A stretch of 64,000 nt of DNA, taken from contig NZ_CP024627.1 of assembly GCF_024449095.1 (NCBI RefSeq), positions 1,488,001-1,552,000 on the forward strand, in the 5' to 3' direction. Each line of letters opens with the position of its first letter. Position 1 is the first letter of the stretch. This DNA comes from Vibrio coralliilyticus. Lineage in GTDB: Bacteria; Pseudomonadota; Gammaproteobacteria; Enterobacterales; Vibrionaceae. This document shows positions 35,226 to 43,744 of this stretch, one piece after another. The notes below the pieces were generated by a model. It was given only the letters and a program-made list of their open reading frames with translations, was not told the DNA's origin and did not search any database. Position numbers and translations under genes: made by a program.

Positions 35226-35247
35226 AAGGCCGGATGGTTCCGGCCTT
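35226..35247 (-). terminator. GC-rich hairpin between tssC and the second tssC-like gene
   Basis: AAGGCCGGA (35226-35234) pairs perfectly with TCCGGCCTT (35239-35247) around a 4-base loop. On the minus strand the stem is followed by a pyrimidine-rich but not all-T stretch. It probably lets part of the transcription stop after Hcp-TssB-TssC, lowering the later structural genes, or it protects the upstream mRNA 3' end. Confidence 0.6.
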
Positions 35248-35255
35248 AGTTTTGG

Positions 35256-36734
35256 TTAACCTGGAATTTTAGCAACCATGCGTACTGAGGTTGTGAGCTC
35301 TTCCAGTTGTAGCCATGGGCGTAGGTGAGCGACAGCGGAATATGAACCAGGACGACCTGGTTGCTCAACCACTTCGATTCTAGATTCACAAAGCGGAGTT
35401 TTCGCACGTTGCTCGTTACCAATCGCACCAGCATTGGTGTATTGATCGATCCAAAGTTGAAGCTCACGTTGAATGTCTGGCGCTTCTAAATTTGAACCTA
35501 GCTTGTCACGTCCCATTACTTTCAAGTAGTGCGCGATGCGGCTACTTGCCATGATGTATGGAAGACGTGCAGAAATAGCAGCGTTAGCTGTTGCATCTGG
35601 ATCAGTGTAAGTTTTTGGCTTCTGAGTTGTTTGGCCACCAATAAATACACCGTAGTTCGAATTCTTATAATGAACGAGAGGCAGGAAGCCTAGATCGCTG
35701 AGTTCTTTTTCACGCTCATCAGTAAGGTTCACTTCTGTTGGACACTGTTGAACTAAGTCACCAGCTTCTGTTTTGTAAGTTAGGTTTGGTAGGTTTTCTA
35801 CTTTACCACCGTTATCAAGACCACGGATAGAAGTACACCAGCCAGAAGCAGTGTATGCTTGAGTCATTTTCAAACCAAGGTCATAAGCTGCGTTAGACCA
35901 TACTAGCTGATCATTACTTGATGGGTTTGGATTACCATCCATGTCTGTATCAAGCTCTTCGTAGTCAAATAGCTCTGTACCAAGACCTTTAGCACCATAA
36001 GGCAAACGGGCTAGGGTTCTTGGCAGAGTCAGCGTTACGTATCGAGCGTCGTCACTTTCACGGAATGCATTCCAAGCGGCATAAGCAGGTGAGTCAAAAC
36101 CAGCTGCAACAGGTTTACCTTCGTCAAAAGTAGTGAAGTCATTAAACTCAAACATTTGAGCGTTTGCTGCGGCTACAAATGGTGCATGACACGCAGCGGC
36201 AACTTCACCCATATAGCGAAGTAGAGCAACATCTTCGTCTTTAGCACTGAATTCGTAGTCACCGATGAATGTACCGTAAGGCTCACCGCCTGCTGTACCA
36301 AATTCACCCTGATAAACAGCATTAAATAGAGGGCTACGGTCGATAGCTGGTGCATCCTCAAATTGGTCTAGCAGCTCCTCTTGTGAAAAGTCGACCATCT
36401 TGATTTTCAGATCGCGTCCAAGTTCGCTTTCCTTAACCAGTTTTTGTAATCCTCGCCATGAACCTTCGAGTTTTTGAAGCTCTTTCTGCTGCATAACTTC
36501 TGAAAGCTGCTTAGAAAGCTTCTTATCGATTTCAGAAATGGCATTCTCGATAGTTTTAGTAACGTTTTTATCCCACGTTACAGTACCTGAAAGCGCTTGT
36601 TCTGTAAGGACTGAAAACAGTTCTTTCGTTGTATCAGCTGGTGTCTGAGTGGTTGCCTCAATGGCTCGGTCAAGAAAACTTAACGAACCTTCTGCTGCTT
36701 CGGTTTGCGTTTGATTTTCAGCTTCTGTACTCAT
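35256..36734 (-). CDS. tssC: T6SS contractile sheath large subunit TssC (VipB)
   Basis: The 492-residue protein has the TssC hallmarks: SLSFLDRAIEATTQTPADTT at the start, LEGSWRGLQKLVKESELG, then GGEPYGTFIGDYEF and the C-terminal RPWLQLEELTTSVRMVAKIPG. With TssB it polymerises into the contractile sheath. Its start overlaps the tssB stop by one base. The second TssC-like gene follows after a hairpin. Confidence 0.97.
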   Translation of the reverse strand: MSTEAENQTQTEAAEGSLSFLDRAIEATTQTPADTTKELFSVLTEQALSGTVTWDKNVTKTIENAISEIDKKLSKQLSEVMQQKELQKLEGSWRGLQKLVKESELGRDLKIKMVDFSQEELLDQFEDAPAIDRSPLFNAVYQGEFGTAGGEPYGTFIGDYEFSAKDEDVALLRYMGEVAAACHAPFVAAANAQMFEFNDFTTFDEGKPVAAGFDSPAYAAWNAFRESDDARYVTLTLPRTLARLPYGAKGLGTELFDYEELDTDMDGNPNPSSNDQLVWSNAAYDLGLKMTQAYTASGWCTSIRGLDNGGKVENLPNLTYKTEAGDLVQQCPTEVNLTDEREKELSDLGFLPLVHYKNSNYGVFIGGQTTQKPKTYTDPDATANAAISARLPYIMASSRIAHYLKVMGRDKLGSNLEAPDIQRELQLWIDQYTNAGAIGNEQRAKTPLCESRIEVVEQPGRPGSYSAVAHLRPWLQLEELTTSVRMVAKIPG

Positions 36735-37237
36735 TATTCGCCTCCTTCCTTATTGACACCAAGCTCTTCCGACAGTGCATTGATTGTATCGGCACTTTGC
36801 AGAACTTCTTTCAGTAGCTTCTCTAGATCACGAGAGCGGTCTGCTTTTGAAAGTAGAACCTTAAGCTGATTGCGTGTTTCAACAAGTTTCTTTAGAGGTT
36901 CTACTTGCTCGACGATGGCTTCCGGTTCAAAGTCTTTCATCGAATTGAACTTCAAGTTTGCTTCAAACTGACTGTCATCGTCTGCAAGTACGTTATCGAC
37001 TTTCAAAGACAACTCTGGACCCACGCGCTTCATCACAGTGTCAAAGTTGTCTTTGTCAACGTTGTAGAAAGTACGATCTTCAACGTCTTCCTTGTCTTGT
37101 TTATGGCCAGAGTAGTCACCAATTACCCCAACCACAAATGGGAGTTCTTTGGTTTCTACAGCGCCATTAGTTTCCACATCGTAAGTAATACTTACGCGGT
37201 TTTTACTTACACGTTTGTGTTGGGAATTTAGTGCCAC
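36734..37237 (-). CDS. tssB: T6SS contractile sheath small subunit TssB (VipA)
   Basis: The 167-residue protein starts with SQHKRVSKNRVSITYDVET, then VVGVIGDYSG, and has the typical TssB FNSMKDFEPEAIVEQV segment and a helical end. It pairs with TssC to build the sheath, and its C-terminal helix is contacted by ClpV in studied systems. It is 19 bases after hcp. Confidence 0.97.
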   Translation of the reverse strand: MALNSQHKRVSKNRVSITYDVETNGAVETKELPFVVGVIGDYSGHKQDKEDVEDRTFYNVDKDNFDTVMKRVGPELSLKVDNVLADDDSQFEANLKFNSMKDFEPEAIVEQVEPLKKLVETRNQLKVLLSKADRSRDLEKLLKEVLQSADTINALSEELGVNKEGGE

Positions 37238-37256
37238 AATGGTTCTCCTTAACTAA

Positions 37257-37778
37257 TTAAGCAGCAGTCGAAGTAACTTTTGCAGTGGTTGCATCAAAGC
37301 CTACTTCTGGACCTTTCTCGATCTTACCGCCTTCACCTTCGATGTAGTAAGCTTTCGAGATTTCAGTGTAAGTTAGAGAGAAAGATTCGTTTGGTAGAGT
37401 GCCGTCAGAACCAGCCATGTTGTAGCTAGACATACGAGCAGCTTTCAACGTTAGGATTAGATATGGATCTGCACCAGAACCTTCACGGTTAGGTTTAGTC
37501 ATCACGATCTCAACTGTTTTACCTTCACCGCCAGGAGCGTAAAGGAAAGTCGTTAGGTGAGGTGTTGCGCCATCACAGCCACGAGTAATGTTGACTTCGC
37601 CTAGTGCCACCATACCTTGGTCTGCGTTGTTTGCATTACCTACATCGATACCTACACCACGTACTGCGTTCCAAGTAACGGTATCAATAGCAAAGAAGCC
37701 ATCTTTACCACCGATCTTTTCTACTGTTGCCGCACCTTTAGGTGTAGTGCCATCAATTCTCATGAAAATAGAAGCCAT
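37257..37778 (-). CDS. hcp: T6SS inner tube protein Hcp (TssD)
   Basis: The 173-residue protein has the Hcp1 beta-barrel pattern, starting ASIFMRIDGTTPKG with FLYAPGGEGKTVEIVMTKPN in the middle and FSLTYTEISKAYYIEG near the end. Hexamers stack into the secreted tube. It has a good AAGGAG ribosome site. It lies between tssA and tssB, so expression is expected to be high. Confidence 0.96.
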   Translation of the reverse strand: MASIFMRIDGTTPKGAATVEKIGGKDGFFAIDTVTWNAVRGVGIDVGNANNADQGMVALGEVNITRGCDGATPHLTTFLYAPGGEGKTVEIVMTKPNREGSGADPYLILTLKAARMSSYNMAGSDGTLPNESFSLTYTEISKAYYIEGEGGKIEKGPEVGFDATTAKVTSTAA

Positions 37779-37813
37779 GTTGATCTCCTTCGCTAATTAA
37801 GCATGTAGTGTAT

Positions 37814-39220
37814 TTACCACTCGAAGTTACTAATACCGCTTTCAGGCTGAGTAGTGTTCGCTTCAGGTTGAGTATTTTGTTCGCTCGTTGTGACTGGCTC
37901 CGAAGGAGCGGAAGTCTGCGGAGACGGAACATGAGCACCTGCCTGTGCTAGCACAGATGCAGAGGATAAAGTTTGTGTTGAAGTCATTGGTCTATTGCTT
38001 AGATCTGTTTGAGCTAAGTTGTCCATACCTGATATTTGGTTGATATGGGCAATAACGCCGGAGTTGCCCCCCGTCATTTCATTCAACAGTTCTGGCAAGC
38101 TCATATAACCCCATCGAATCGCTCTTTCAAGTAGAAATGGAATAGGGCTATGAGGCTCTGTTTGTTGGAAAAACTCAGAAATCTTACGTAGCTCGTGAAA
38201 AGCTTGATCCCGATTCGTTATTACGCCCGGCGCTACGTTGACTGGTTGTTCATCGGTAGCTTGAATTGCTTGCTGTACTTGGCTTTGTGCTGACGCTTGC
38301 TCAATAACTGTGTCTGAGGTTATTGACTCTGATTGAGGAGCTTCAATGCTATTGCTTGGCTGAGACATAGCATTAGTTTCAGAAGCTGGTTCATCGGCAG
38401 CTTGCTTGTATTCACTATCTAGTGGCCAACGTGTGAATTTATCCCCAACTAAATACTGGATAGCATTGATTAAGTCCGCAATGTTGGCTTTGACAAACTT
38501 AAAGCTAACCGGAGTGACACCAGCAGATTGGCATTCTTTTGCAATTCGCTTCTCTGCCTCATCAAAATTTTGATAGCTTTCAGAAAGAGCATTGAGCGTG
38601 TCTTCTACTTCTTTAGAAAATAGAGATTGAGCTCGGCCTTTTAGATCGGCGATGGTTCCCGCTCGTTCTGCACGTAAAAAATCACCAAAAGATAGCTCAT
38701 CGATGAGGCCAATCATTTGCAGAGGCATGTACAGTGCTGTCGAATCCTGGCTTTCCCCAACTAACTGTAATAAAGGTTTGGTCCTAAATTCAATCAGCTC
38801 TTTAGTTTGACCTGCCTCCTCGCTGCTCTTTAGCTTTTCAATTGGAGGGTGAGGATTAAGAGTTGTCCAGAAAGATTCAACAAAGCCCACCAAAACCTTA
38901 GTGGAGCTGGCGAGATTTTCATAAGGTGCGGAAGTAAAGAGTTGGCTTGCAATGTACCAACCTAAGAATTCTGTATCTTTTGTTTGAGAAACGAGGGCAT
39001 CAAATGTTGAAGTGCGCAACAAGTCCCAGTTGTTTTGATTGGCGTCGATTAAAGCTTCATCACTCGAGGCATCGGGCGTTTCAATCAGTTGACGGAATGA
39101 TGATTGAGCCGTGTTGTAGTGATTTCTTAATGTACGGTAGGCACTACGATCTAACTTCAGGTAAGTTCCTGATGGTTGCTCTTCTGATATAGGTTTCAAT
39201 AATGCTTCAATATCAACCAT
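37814..39220 (-). CDS. tssA: T6SS TssA (ImpA-type)
   Basis: The 468-residue protein opens with an ImpA_N domain: ALLKPISEEQPSGTYLKLD, followed by ESFWTTLNPHPP, typical of TssA. The C-terminal domain has HSPIPFLLERAIRWGYMSLPELL, seen in TssA proteins that cap and guide tube/sheath growth. Gln/Ser/Thr-rich segments lie in the middle (about 280-325) and at the end, giving a low-complexity tail of about 60 residues past the conserved domain. It is the first gene of the long structural run from 39220 down. A 403-base gap upstream may hold its promoter. Confidence 0.92.
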   Translation of the reverse strand: MVDIEALLKPISEEQPSGTYLKLDRSAYRTLRNHYNTAQSSFRQLIETPDASSDEALIDANQNNWDLLRTSTFDALVSQTKDTEFLGWYIASQLFTSAPYENLASSTKVLVGFVESFWTTLNPHPPIEKLKSSEEAGQTKELIEFRTKPLLQLVGESQDSTALYMPLQMIGLIDELSFGDFLRAERAGTIADLKGRAQSLFSKEVEDTLNALSESYQNFDEAEKRIAKECQSAGVTPVSFKFVKANIADLINAIQYLVGDKFTRWPLDSEYKQAADEPASETNAMSQPSNSIEAPQSESITSDTVIEQASAQSQVQQAIQATDEQPVNVAPGVITNRDQAFHELRKISEFFQQTEPHSPIPFLLERAIRWGYMSLPELLNEMTGGNSGVIAHINQISGMDNLAQTDLSNRPMTSTQTLSSASVLAQAGAHVPSPQTSAPSEPVTTSEQNTQPEANTTQPESGISNFEW

Positions 39221-39623
39221 ACATTGCCCGTTGCTAGTTGTTCACAAAAAAGTTTATAAAAAGTGTTCTTGCTTATTATTAGTAAATAAAACTGCACCTT
39301 TCATAGTCTAGGCTTATTTTTTGAAAAGGCTCGTTCAAATTCATTATTTACCTTGAAAGGTGATCCGCTTCTAGAAAATTGGCCGGATGACGTATATTTT
39401 TTATCAATGTCTTGTTTTCTATGTGGTTTACAGGAAATAAAAGTGGTGTTTTTTTTGTTCTTTTGGTGGCGTTTTTTTGAACCGTTTGGCATTTGCATTT
39501 CATCGCCCTGTAAGTCGAATGTTCTATTTGCGTGACGAAATGAAATGCTTCAGGAGATGTTTTCTAGTCAGAAGGGCATATTGAGCTGTCGTTTCGCAAC
39601 AACAGCTCAAATTTAGCAGTTAG
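39221..39623. other. intergenic region between PAAR and tssA
   Basis: There is no convincing coding frame. The region is AT-rich with long T runs on the plus strand near 39448-39478. It most likely carries the promoter for the minus-strand tssA-hcp-tssBC run. An inverted repeat, TTGAGCTGT (39581-39589) with ACAGCTCAA (39602-39610), lies just past the PAAR stop and may act as a weak terminator, though no T run follows it on the minus strand. I could not find a clear sigma-54 promoter. Confidence 0.5.
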
Positions 39624-39926
39624 CTATCCGCCTATCAAAACGGTGGGCATACCTAATACGATACTGCCGCCGTGAGAGGTTGTATCTCCCATTCTGGCTG
39701 CTGGTTTACTCGTTAGCATAACAGTGGCACTTCCTTTGACTATTGAATCTGGTGTACCTACACAGACACATACATCACCAACTGTGGCTGCCGGCATACC
39801 ACCAATCAAGACGGTTGGTGCTCCTGGGCCAGTTATGGGGCCGCCAACATGAGGGATTGGCGGAACAGCTGGGGTTTGCATTGGGCAAACGTGCATATCG
39901 GTTAGCCTTGCAGCTGGTAGCGTCAT
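39624..39926 (-). CDS. PAAR-domain T6SS spike tip protein
   Basis: The 100-residue protein is a single PAAR domain: PAARLTDMHVCPMQTP at the start, then repeated Gly/Pro/Val turns such as GPGAPTVLIGGMPAATVGDVCVC and SKPAARMGDTTSHGG. PAAR proteins sharpen the VgrG spike by binding zinc through His and Cys residues. No toxin domain is fused to it. Its start overlaps the stop of the upstream gene by four bases. Confidence 0.95.
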   Translation of the reverse strand: MTLPAARLTDMHVCPMQTPAVPPIPHVGGPITGPGAPTVLIGGMPAATVGDVCVCVGTPDSIVKGSATVMLTSKPAARMGDTTSHGGSIVLGMPTVLIGG

Positions 39927-40492
39927 TTGAGACCTCCGTTTCCTCCAGAAGCAATATCAAGCGCAACTTCAATTGCACTTTTATAATATTGCTCAGATTT
40001 ATCCCACTCAGGTAGTGAAGCCGCATGATTGATAGCACCGCTGACCGCTTTTGCATAAAGAAATGGGTCAGGTAGCACTGCCGGTAGATCTGGAGCGACG
40101 ATGCTGCCAGAACCATTCCAAAACACGGCTTGGTTTAGCCATGATGGGCCGCAATTGAGATCTAAACGGTTTGCCAACAATTCTGCTCGTCTGCGCAGTT
40201 CTTCTGATGGGGAGAGAGCCCATTGCTTGACGGTATCAAGAGCCATTTTTTGAGCGTCGCTCCAGACATCATTTCTTGTAGATACGCAGCATAAGGCCCA
40301 CCAGATGCTTTCTCGAACAGGAAGTGCATGCGCGAGGAACTGTACTAAATCATTGTATAAGCGAGCCTGTTGAAGTTTGCTTATCACTTGGTCTATCGGT
40401 AACTCTTCTCCAATGATTTCTTTTGCTTCATCAGAGGCTTGAAACCTTGGCAATATTTGAGTGCTGCTTTGGTAAGGGATTTTTTTATACAT
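39923..40492 (-). CDS. VgrG/PAAR-linked small protein of unknown function
   Basis: The 189-residue protein lies between vgrG (four bases away) and PAAR (four-base overlap), so it is made together with the spike. It appears mostly alpha-helical, with ARLYNDLVQFLAHALPVRESIWWALCCVS and an ALDTVKQWALSPSEELRRRAELLA segment, and ends in a short Gly-rich tail. It tentatively resembles the DUF6931-type proteins found at this position in other T6SS loci. It has no signal peptide or visible toxin motif, so an adaptor or chaperone role in spike loading is inferred from position only. Confidence 0.65.
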   Translation of the reverse strand: MYKKIPYQSSTQILPRFQASDEAKEIIGEELPIDQVISKLQQARLYNDLVQFLAHALPVRESIWWALCCVSTRNDVWSDAQKMALDTVKQWALSPSEELRRRAELLANRLDLNCGPSWLNQAVFWNGSGSIVAPDLPAVLPDPFLYAKAVSGAINHAASLPEWDKSEQYYKSAIEVALDIASGGNGGLK

Positions 40493-40496
40493 AGAT

Positions 40497-42479
40497 TTAG
40501 TTCACTTTCACAATGGCGCCTTTCAACTCGCCTAATACGCCACCATCGAATGTACCTTTGAGACCCGACTTAAATTCAGCGCTGAGCGAGCCTTCAGCAC
40601 TTAGTGTTGTACTGGCTTTCATAGCGATGCTAAGCCCTTTAATACTGTTTGAACTTGTCGCTTCAAGTGCTGTAGTCGTACCAGATATTTTATTCGCAGA
40701 GGTTGCCTTGCTGGTGACATTCGTCCCTTCCAGATTTAGAGCACTACTTGCTTTGATATCAATGTTGGTCGCCTCAATGGAAATTGAGGATGAGGAGATT
40801 GAAATTTTACTAGAACCCACCTTGAGATCGATAGAGTCATCTGCTTCAAGTGTGATTGATTTCGCTGAACCACTCATCGCTTTAGTGACATTGAGCGTGT
40901 AGTTGTCTTCAGTGGCTATTGTCATAGCTTTGGTTACAGACTGACTAAGTTCACCTTTCACTGTTTCGGTATGATTATTTTCGACTTCTTGTGTAATGTC
41001 TTTGGCAGCATGAATATATACCAGCTCGTTGTCTTTCTTATCGTCGAAGTAGAGCTCGTTGGTTTGGCCAGTTAGTTTAGTTTTAATCCCCGTCTTGGTC
41101 GTATTCGCTTCTTTGTAAGGAGGGGCATTTTTGCTGTTATAGACGCTTCCTGTGATAATCGGCTGATCTGGATCGCCATCAATGAAGGAAACCAAAACTT
41201 CTTGCCCAACTCGTGGGATAAACTGTGTTCCATAACCGCTTCCAGCCATCATTTGTGCGACACGTACATAGCAACTAGTTTTGTCACCACTAGCCTCGGT
41301 GTCCCAATGGAACTGAATACGTACTCGGCCTTGTTCATCTTGATTTATCTCGCCAGCGGTTGAGCCCGCTACTGTCGCACTTTGCAAGCCATTGATGACT
41401 TGTTTAGATCTAGGTTTCGGATAGGTTGGCGTTGCTTTCGGTATAAGTTTAACTTCCGTTGCACAACGGACATCATCAGAATAATGTGTGGATGTACTAA
41501 CGACGGAAAAATCACCGAGCTGAGACTTGTCTAGGTGACTGGATAGAGAAAACCAAGTCGCGATTTCGAACATATCGTGTTCTGCGTGAGCAATGATGGA
41601 TTGGTAGTCTTGCTCAATTTGTTCAATACGGCGCTTTGCTAAATTACTAGAAAGATCCGTCATATCTCCACTAATACCTAGCTCAGGGTAGTGAACAGAA
41701 GCAAGTTTAGTATTGTTCGCGATAGTGTTACTGCTGGTTTTCGCTTTACTTGTGACCAACTTAGATTGCGAATAGTCGTAGGCTGTGAGTTCGACACTTG
41801 CGCCGTGGAAGGACATCACAGGAGACCACGACTTAATTAGAGGTAAGCTGCCAGAAGGGGTCTCCTGCATATCGAATTTGGCGACGTCGGCTTTGTCGAA
41901 AGGAGACTGAGCATCTTGAATGACCATTGTATGGTCGCCGGACTCATGCTCGAAATAGTAGTGCAGCCCTTCTTCGGCAAGTAATCGTGTAACAAAGTCA
42001 AAATCAGATTCGTTATATTGCAAGCAGTATTCTCGTTTGGTCGACGGTAAGCTTGATAGCTTATATTTGCCTTTAAATCCTGCGTTATCAAAGATGTCAC
42101 TAATGATGTCTTTTGTTGACTGAGTTTGATAAACACGAAAAGAGTGCGTGTGTGTGAGTAGCCAAAACCATGGTCGAAGAGTGATTCGATACTGCATGAA
42201 TTGCAGGTTGGCATCCAATCCCATTTGCTCGATACGAGCGACAATACCGTTAAAAGAGCGCTGCAGTGTATTACTGCCAGATTCATTGGAATATCGGTTA
42301 ATCGTCAACAGCTGGCCTAGTTGATCTTTAACGCTGAAATTAGAAGAGACAAGAGTCGCGGTAATCTCAAAAGGAGTAGACAAAGATTGAGTTACAGTAA
42401 ACTCGCTTACCGTATGCTCTTGATTCTTATAGTCCTTTGCTGAAATTAAGCTAGCCGACGCTGAATACTTATCAGCCAT
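40497..42479 (-). CDS. vgrG: T6SS spike protein VgrG (TssI)
   Basis: The 660-residue protein has an N-terminal gp27-like part (FEITATLVSSNFSVKDQLGQ, then REYCLQYNESDFDFVTRLLAEEG), a gp5-like OB domain (GRVRIQFHWD, then VRVAQMMAGSGYGTQFIPRVGQEVLVSF) and a C-terminal beta-helix of short Ile/Thr/Ser repeats ending at GGVLGELKGAIVKVN. No effector domain is fused to the end. Its partners are the small protein and PAAR directly downstream. Confidence 0.96.
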   Translation of the reverse strand: MADKYSASASLISAKDYKNQEHTVSEFTVTQSLSTPFEITATLVSSNFSVKDQLGQLLTINRYSNESGSNTLQRSFNGIVARIEQMGLDANLQFMQYRITLRPWFWLLTHTHSFRVYQTQSTKDIISDIFDNAGFKGKYKLSSLPSTKREYCLQYNESDFDFVTRLLAEEGLHYYFEHESGDHTMVIQDAQSPFDKADVAKFDMQETPSGSLPLIKSWSPVMSFHGASVELTAYDYSQSKLVTSKAKTSSNTIANNTKLASVHYPELGISGDMTDLSSNLAKRRIEQIEQDYQSIIAHAEHDMFEIATWFSLSSHLDKSQLGDFSVVSTSTHYSDDVRCATEVKLIPKATPTYPKPRSKQVINGLQSATVAGSTAGEINQDEQGRVRIQFHWDTEASGDKTSCYVRVAQMMAGSGYGTQFIPRVGQEVLVSFIDGDPDQPIITGSVYNSKNAPPYKEANTTKTGIKTKLTGQTNELYFDDKKDNELVYIHAAKDITQEVENNHTETVKGELSQSVTKAMTIATEDNYTLNVTKAMSGSAKSITLEADDSIDLKVGSSKISISSSSISIEATNIDIKASSALNLEGTNVTSKATSANKISGTTTALEATSSNSIKGLSIAMKASTTLSAEGSLSAEFKSGLKGTFDGGVLGELKGAIVKVN

Positions 42480-42670
42480 ATATTATCCTTGAAATGATGA
42501 GTCTGTATGAAAAAAGACCTTAAAAATTATACTGATACATAAGGTATAATTTGTTGGATTTATAAAAAGTAGCAGTAAACTAAGCGTAAATAAATCCTAC
42601 CACTGCTTATATAAGATGGTTTGCGACTAAAATGGCTGAATGTGTGAGCCGCTTTCTGAATTCCCAAGTT

Positions 42671-43477
42671 TTATCGACTGTCCACAACGAGTAGTTTTGC
42701 ATTTTGATAGGAGAAGTGCATACCTTCCAACTCATTAGGGTGAGCTAGAATTGAGTCAACCGAGGGGAGTACTACAAAGAAGATGAGTGGATCTGGGTGA
42801 AGGTGCACCCAGCGCAAGCTTGACTCTGACTTTTTGTAGACCTTCATATTTACAGTGAGTACAAGGTTGTCTTCTGCAAGCTGGCTATACTTAAATCGAC
42901 CTAATTCGTGAACCGCCCCCCATAGAGAGGTTAGGGGGCGTTCATATGTGCTCTTCAGGAACAACTCTAACTGTAAGGTATCCTCGTTGTCATGCAATGT
43001 GGTGCTCAACCTTTGAGTCAGCCTCAAGCCATCTTCAAATGGGAGATAATGAAGATTATTGTCGACAATTTGAGAGGAAAACGGACAAAGCTGAACAGAA
43101 TCTGAAGGCTGCTGGCTTGCATACAGCTCACAGGTGAACTGCTTAATGATGAATTCCAGTCCGTCATGGAAACGTGAGTTCTGAATATCGCTAAGGAGAA
43201 TAGTGGAACTATTAAGTATTTCGGCGAAGATTTTGTGCGCATTATTGTTGACGGCAGCGCGGTCAGCGACCTGAACATAATGGTTGGATTTAATTGCGGT
43301 TTTAAGGATGTTGTTTGATTCTATTACCCTAATGTCTTCATCGGAATAGACTGCATCTCTTAGAGTTGGATAGTAAGGCTCTCTTTCTGGTGCCGAAAAG
43401 AATGAGCAGGCCGTCAATCCAAGGCCTAGCACTATACCTATAGATATCTTCGTGAGTGAATTCAGCATCCTTGCCAT
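42671..43477 (-). CDS. lipoprotein of unknown function at the head of the T6SS locus
   Basis: The 268-residue protein has a lipoprotein signal with lipobox GLTAC (Cys24). The mature part has SFFSAPEREPYYPTLRDAVYSDEDIR and later VHELGRFKYSQLAEDNLVLTVNMKVYKK and WVHLHPDPLIFFVVLP. I recognise no domain. It is not TssJ, which is encoded at 22296. It is in the same direction as vgrG, 191 bases upstream, and could be an accessory envelope protein or an immunity-like protein. Both are guesses. A start three codons in is also possible. Confidence 0.65.
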   Translation of the reverse strand: MARMLNSLTKISIGIVLGLGLTACSFFSAPEREPYYPTLRDAVYSDEDIRVIESNNILKTAIKSNHYVQVADRAAVNNNAHKIFAEILNSSTILLSDIQNSRFHDGLEFIIKQFTCELYASQQPSDSVQLCPFSSQIVDNNLHYLPFEDGLRLTQRLSTTLHDNEDTLQLELFLKSTYERPLTSLWGAVHELGRFKYSQLAEDNLVLTVNMKVYKKSESSLRWVHLHPDPLIFFVVLPSVDSILAHPNELEGMHFSYQNAKLLVVDSR

Positions 43478-43639
43478 TGATTCCCATGGTTTCTTCTACA
43501 TAAAAGATACTAATGCTGCGAGTGAGCTAAGTCATTGTTCTCATTTTATTCTTGCTAATAGACTTCACAAACTATGATGAGAACCCTTCTGTTTATTGTT
43601 TCAAATTCAGATGTGATTACCCGTAATACCTTAGTCTAA

Positions 43640-43715
43640 ATTGTCGACAATAATCTTGATTGTCGACAGTTTGTTCGGCTATTTTATAATCATTGCACAG
43701 AGATTGTTGACAGAT
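43640..43715 (+). promoter_or_regulatory. prp promoter with GntR-type operators
   Basis: Three similar sites lie upstream of the GntR regulator gene: ATTGTCGACAAT (43640-43651, a perfect 12-bp palindrome), ATTGTCGACAGT (43659-43670) and ATTGTTGACAG (43703-43713). Between the last two is a TATAAT -10 box at 43685-43690. A usable -35 overlaps the second site, so a bound repressor would block the promoter. The TTGTCGACAA pattern fits a GntR-family dimer and suggests the regulator controls its own operon. Confidence 0.75.
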
Positions 43716-43744
43716 TTAAGTCGAAAAACACGAGTGGACGACAT

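Noticed and set aside
39221-39623. TTGGCATTTGCA (near 39486) as a sigma-54 promoter for T6SS
   Set aside because: The GG and GC elements are too close together and in the wrong orientation for tssA.
40500-40900. Plus-strand open frame inside vgrG with many Leu/Ser/Val residues
   Set aside because: It is antisense to the repetitive beta-helix part of VgrG, whose codon pattern opens a shadow frame. No ribosome site.
42671-43477. Lipoprotein as a second TssJ
   Set aside because: It is longer and lacks the TssJ beta-sandwich blocks. A normal TssJ is encoded at 22296-22778.
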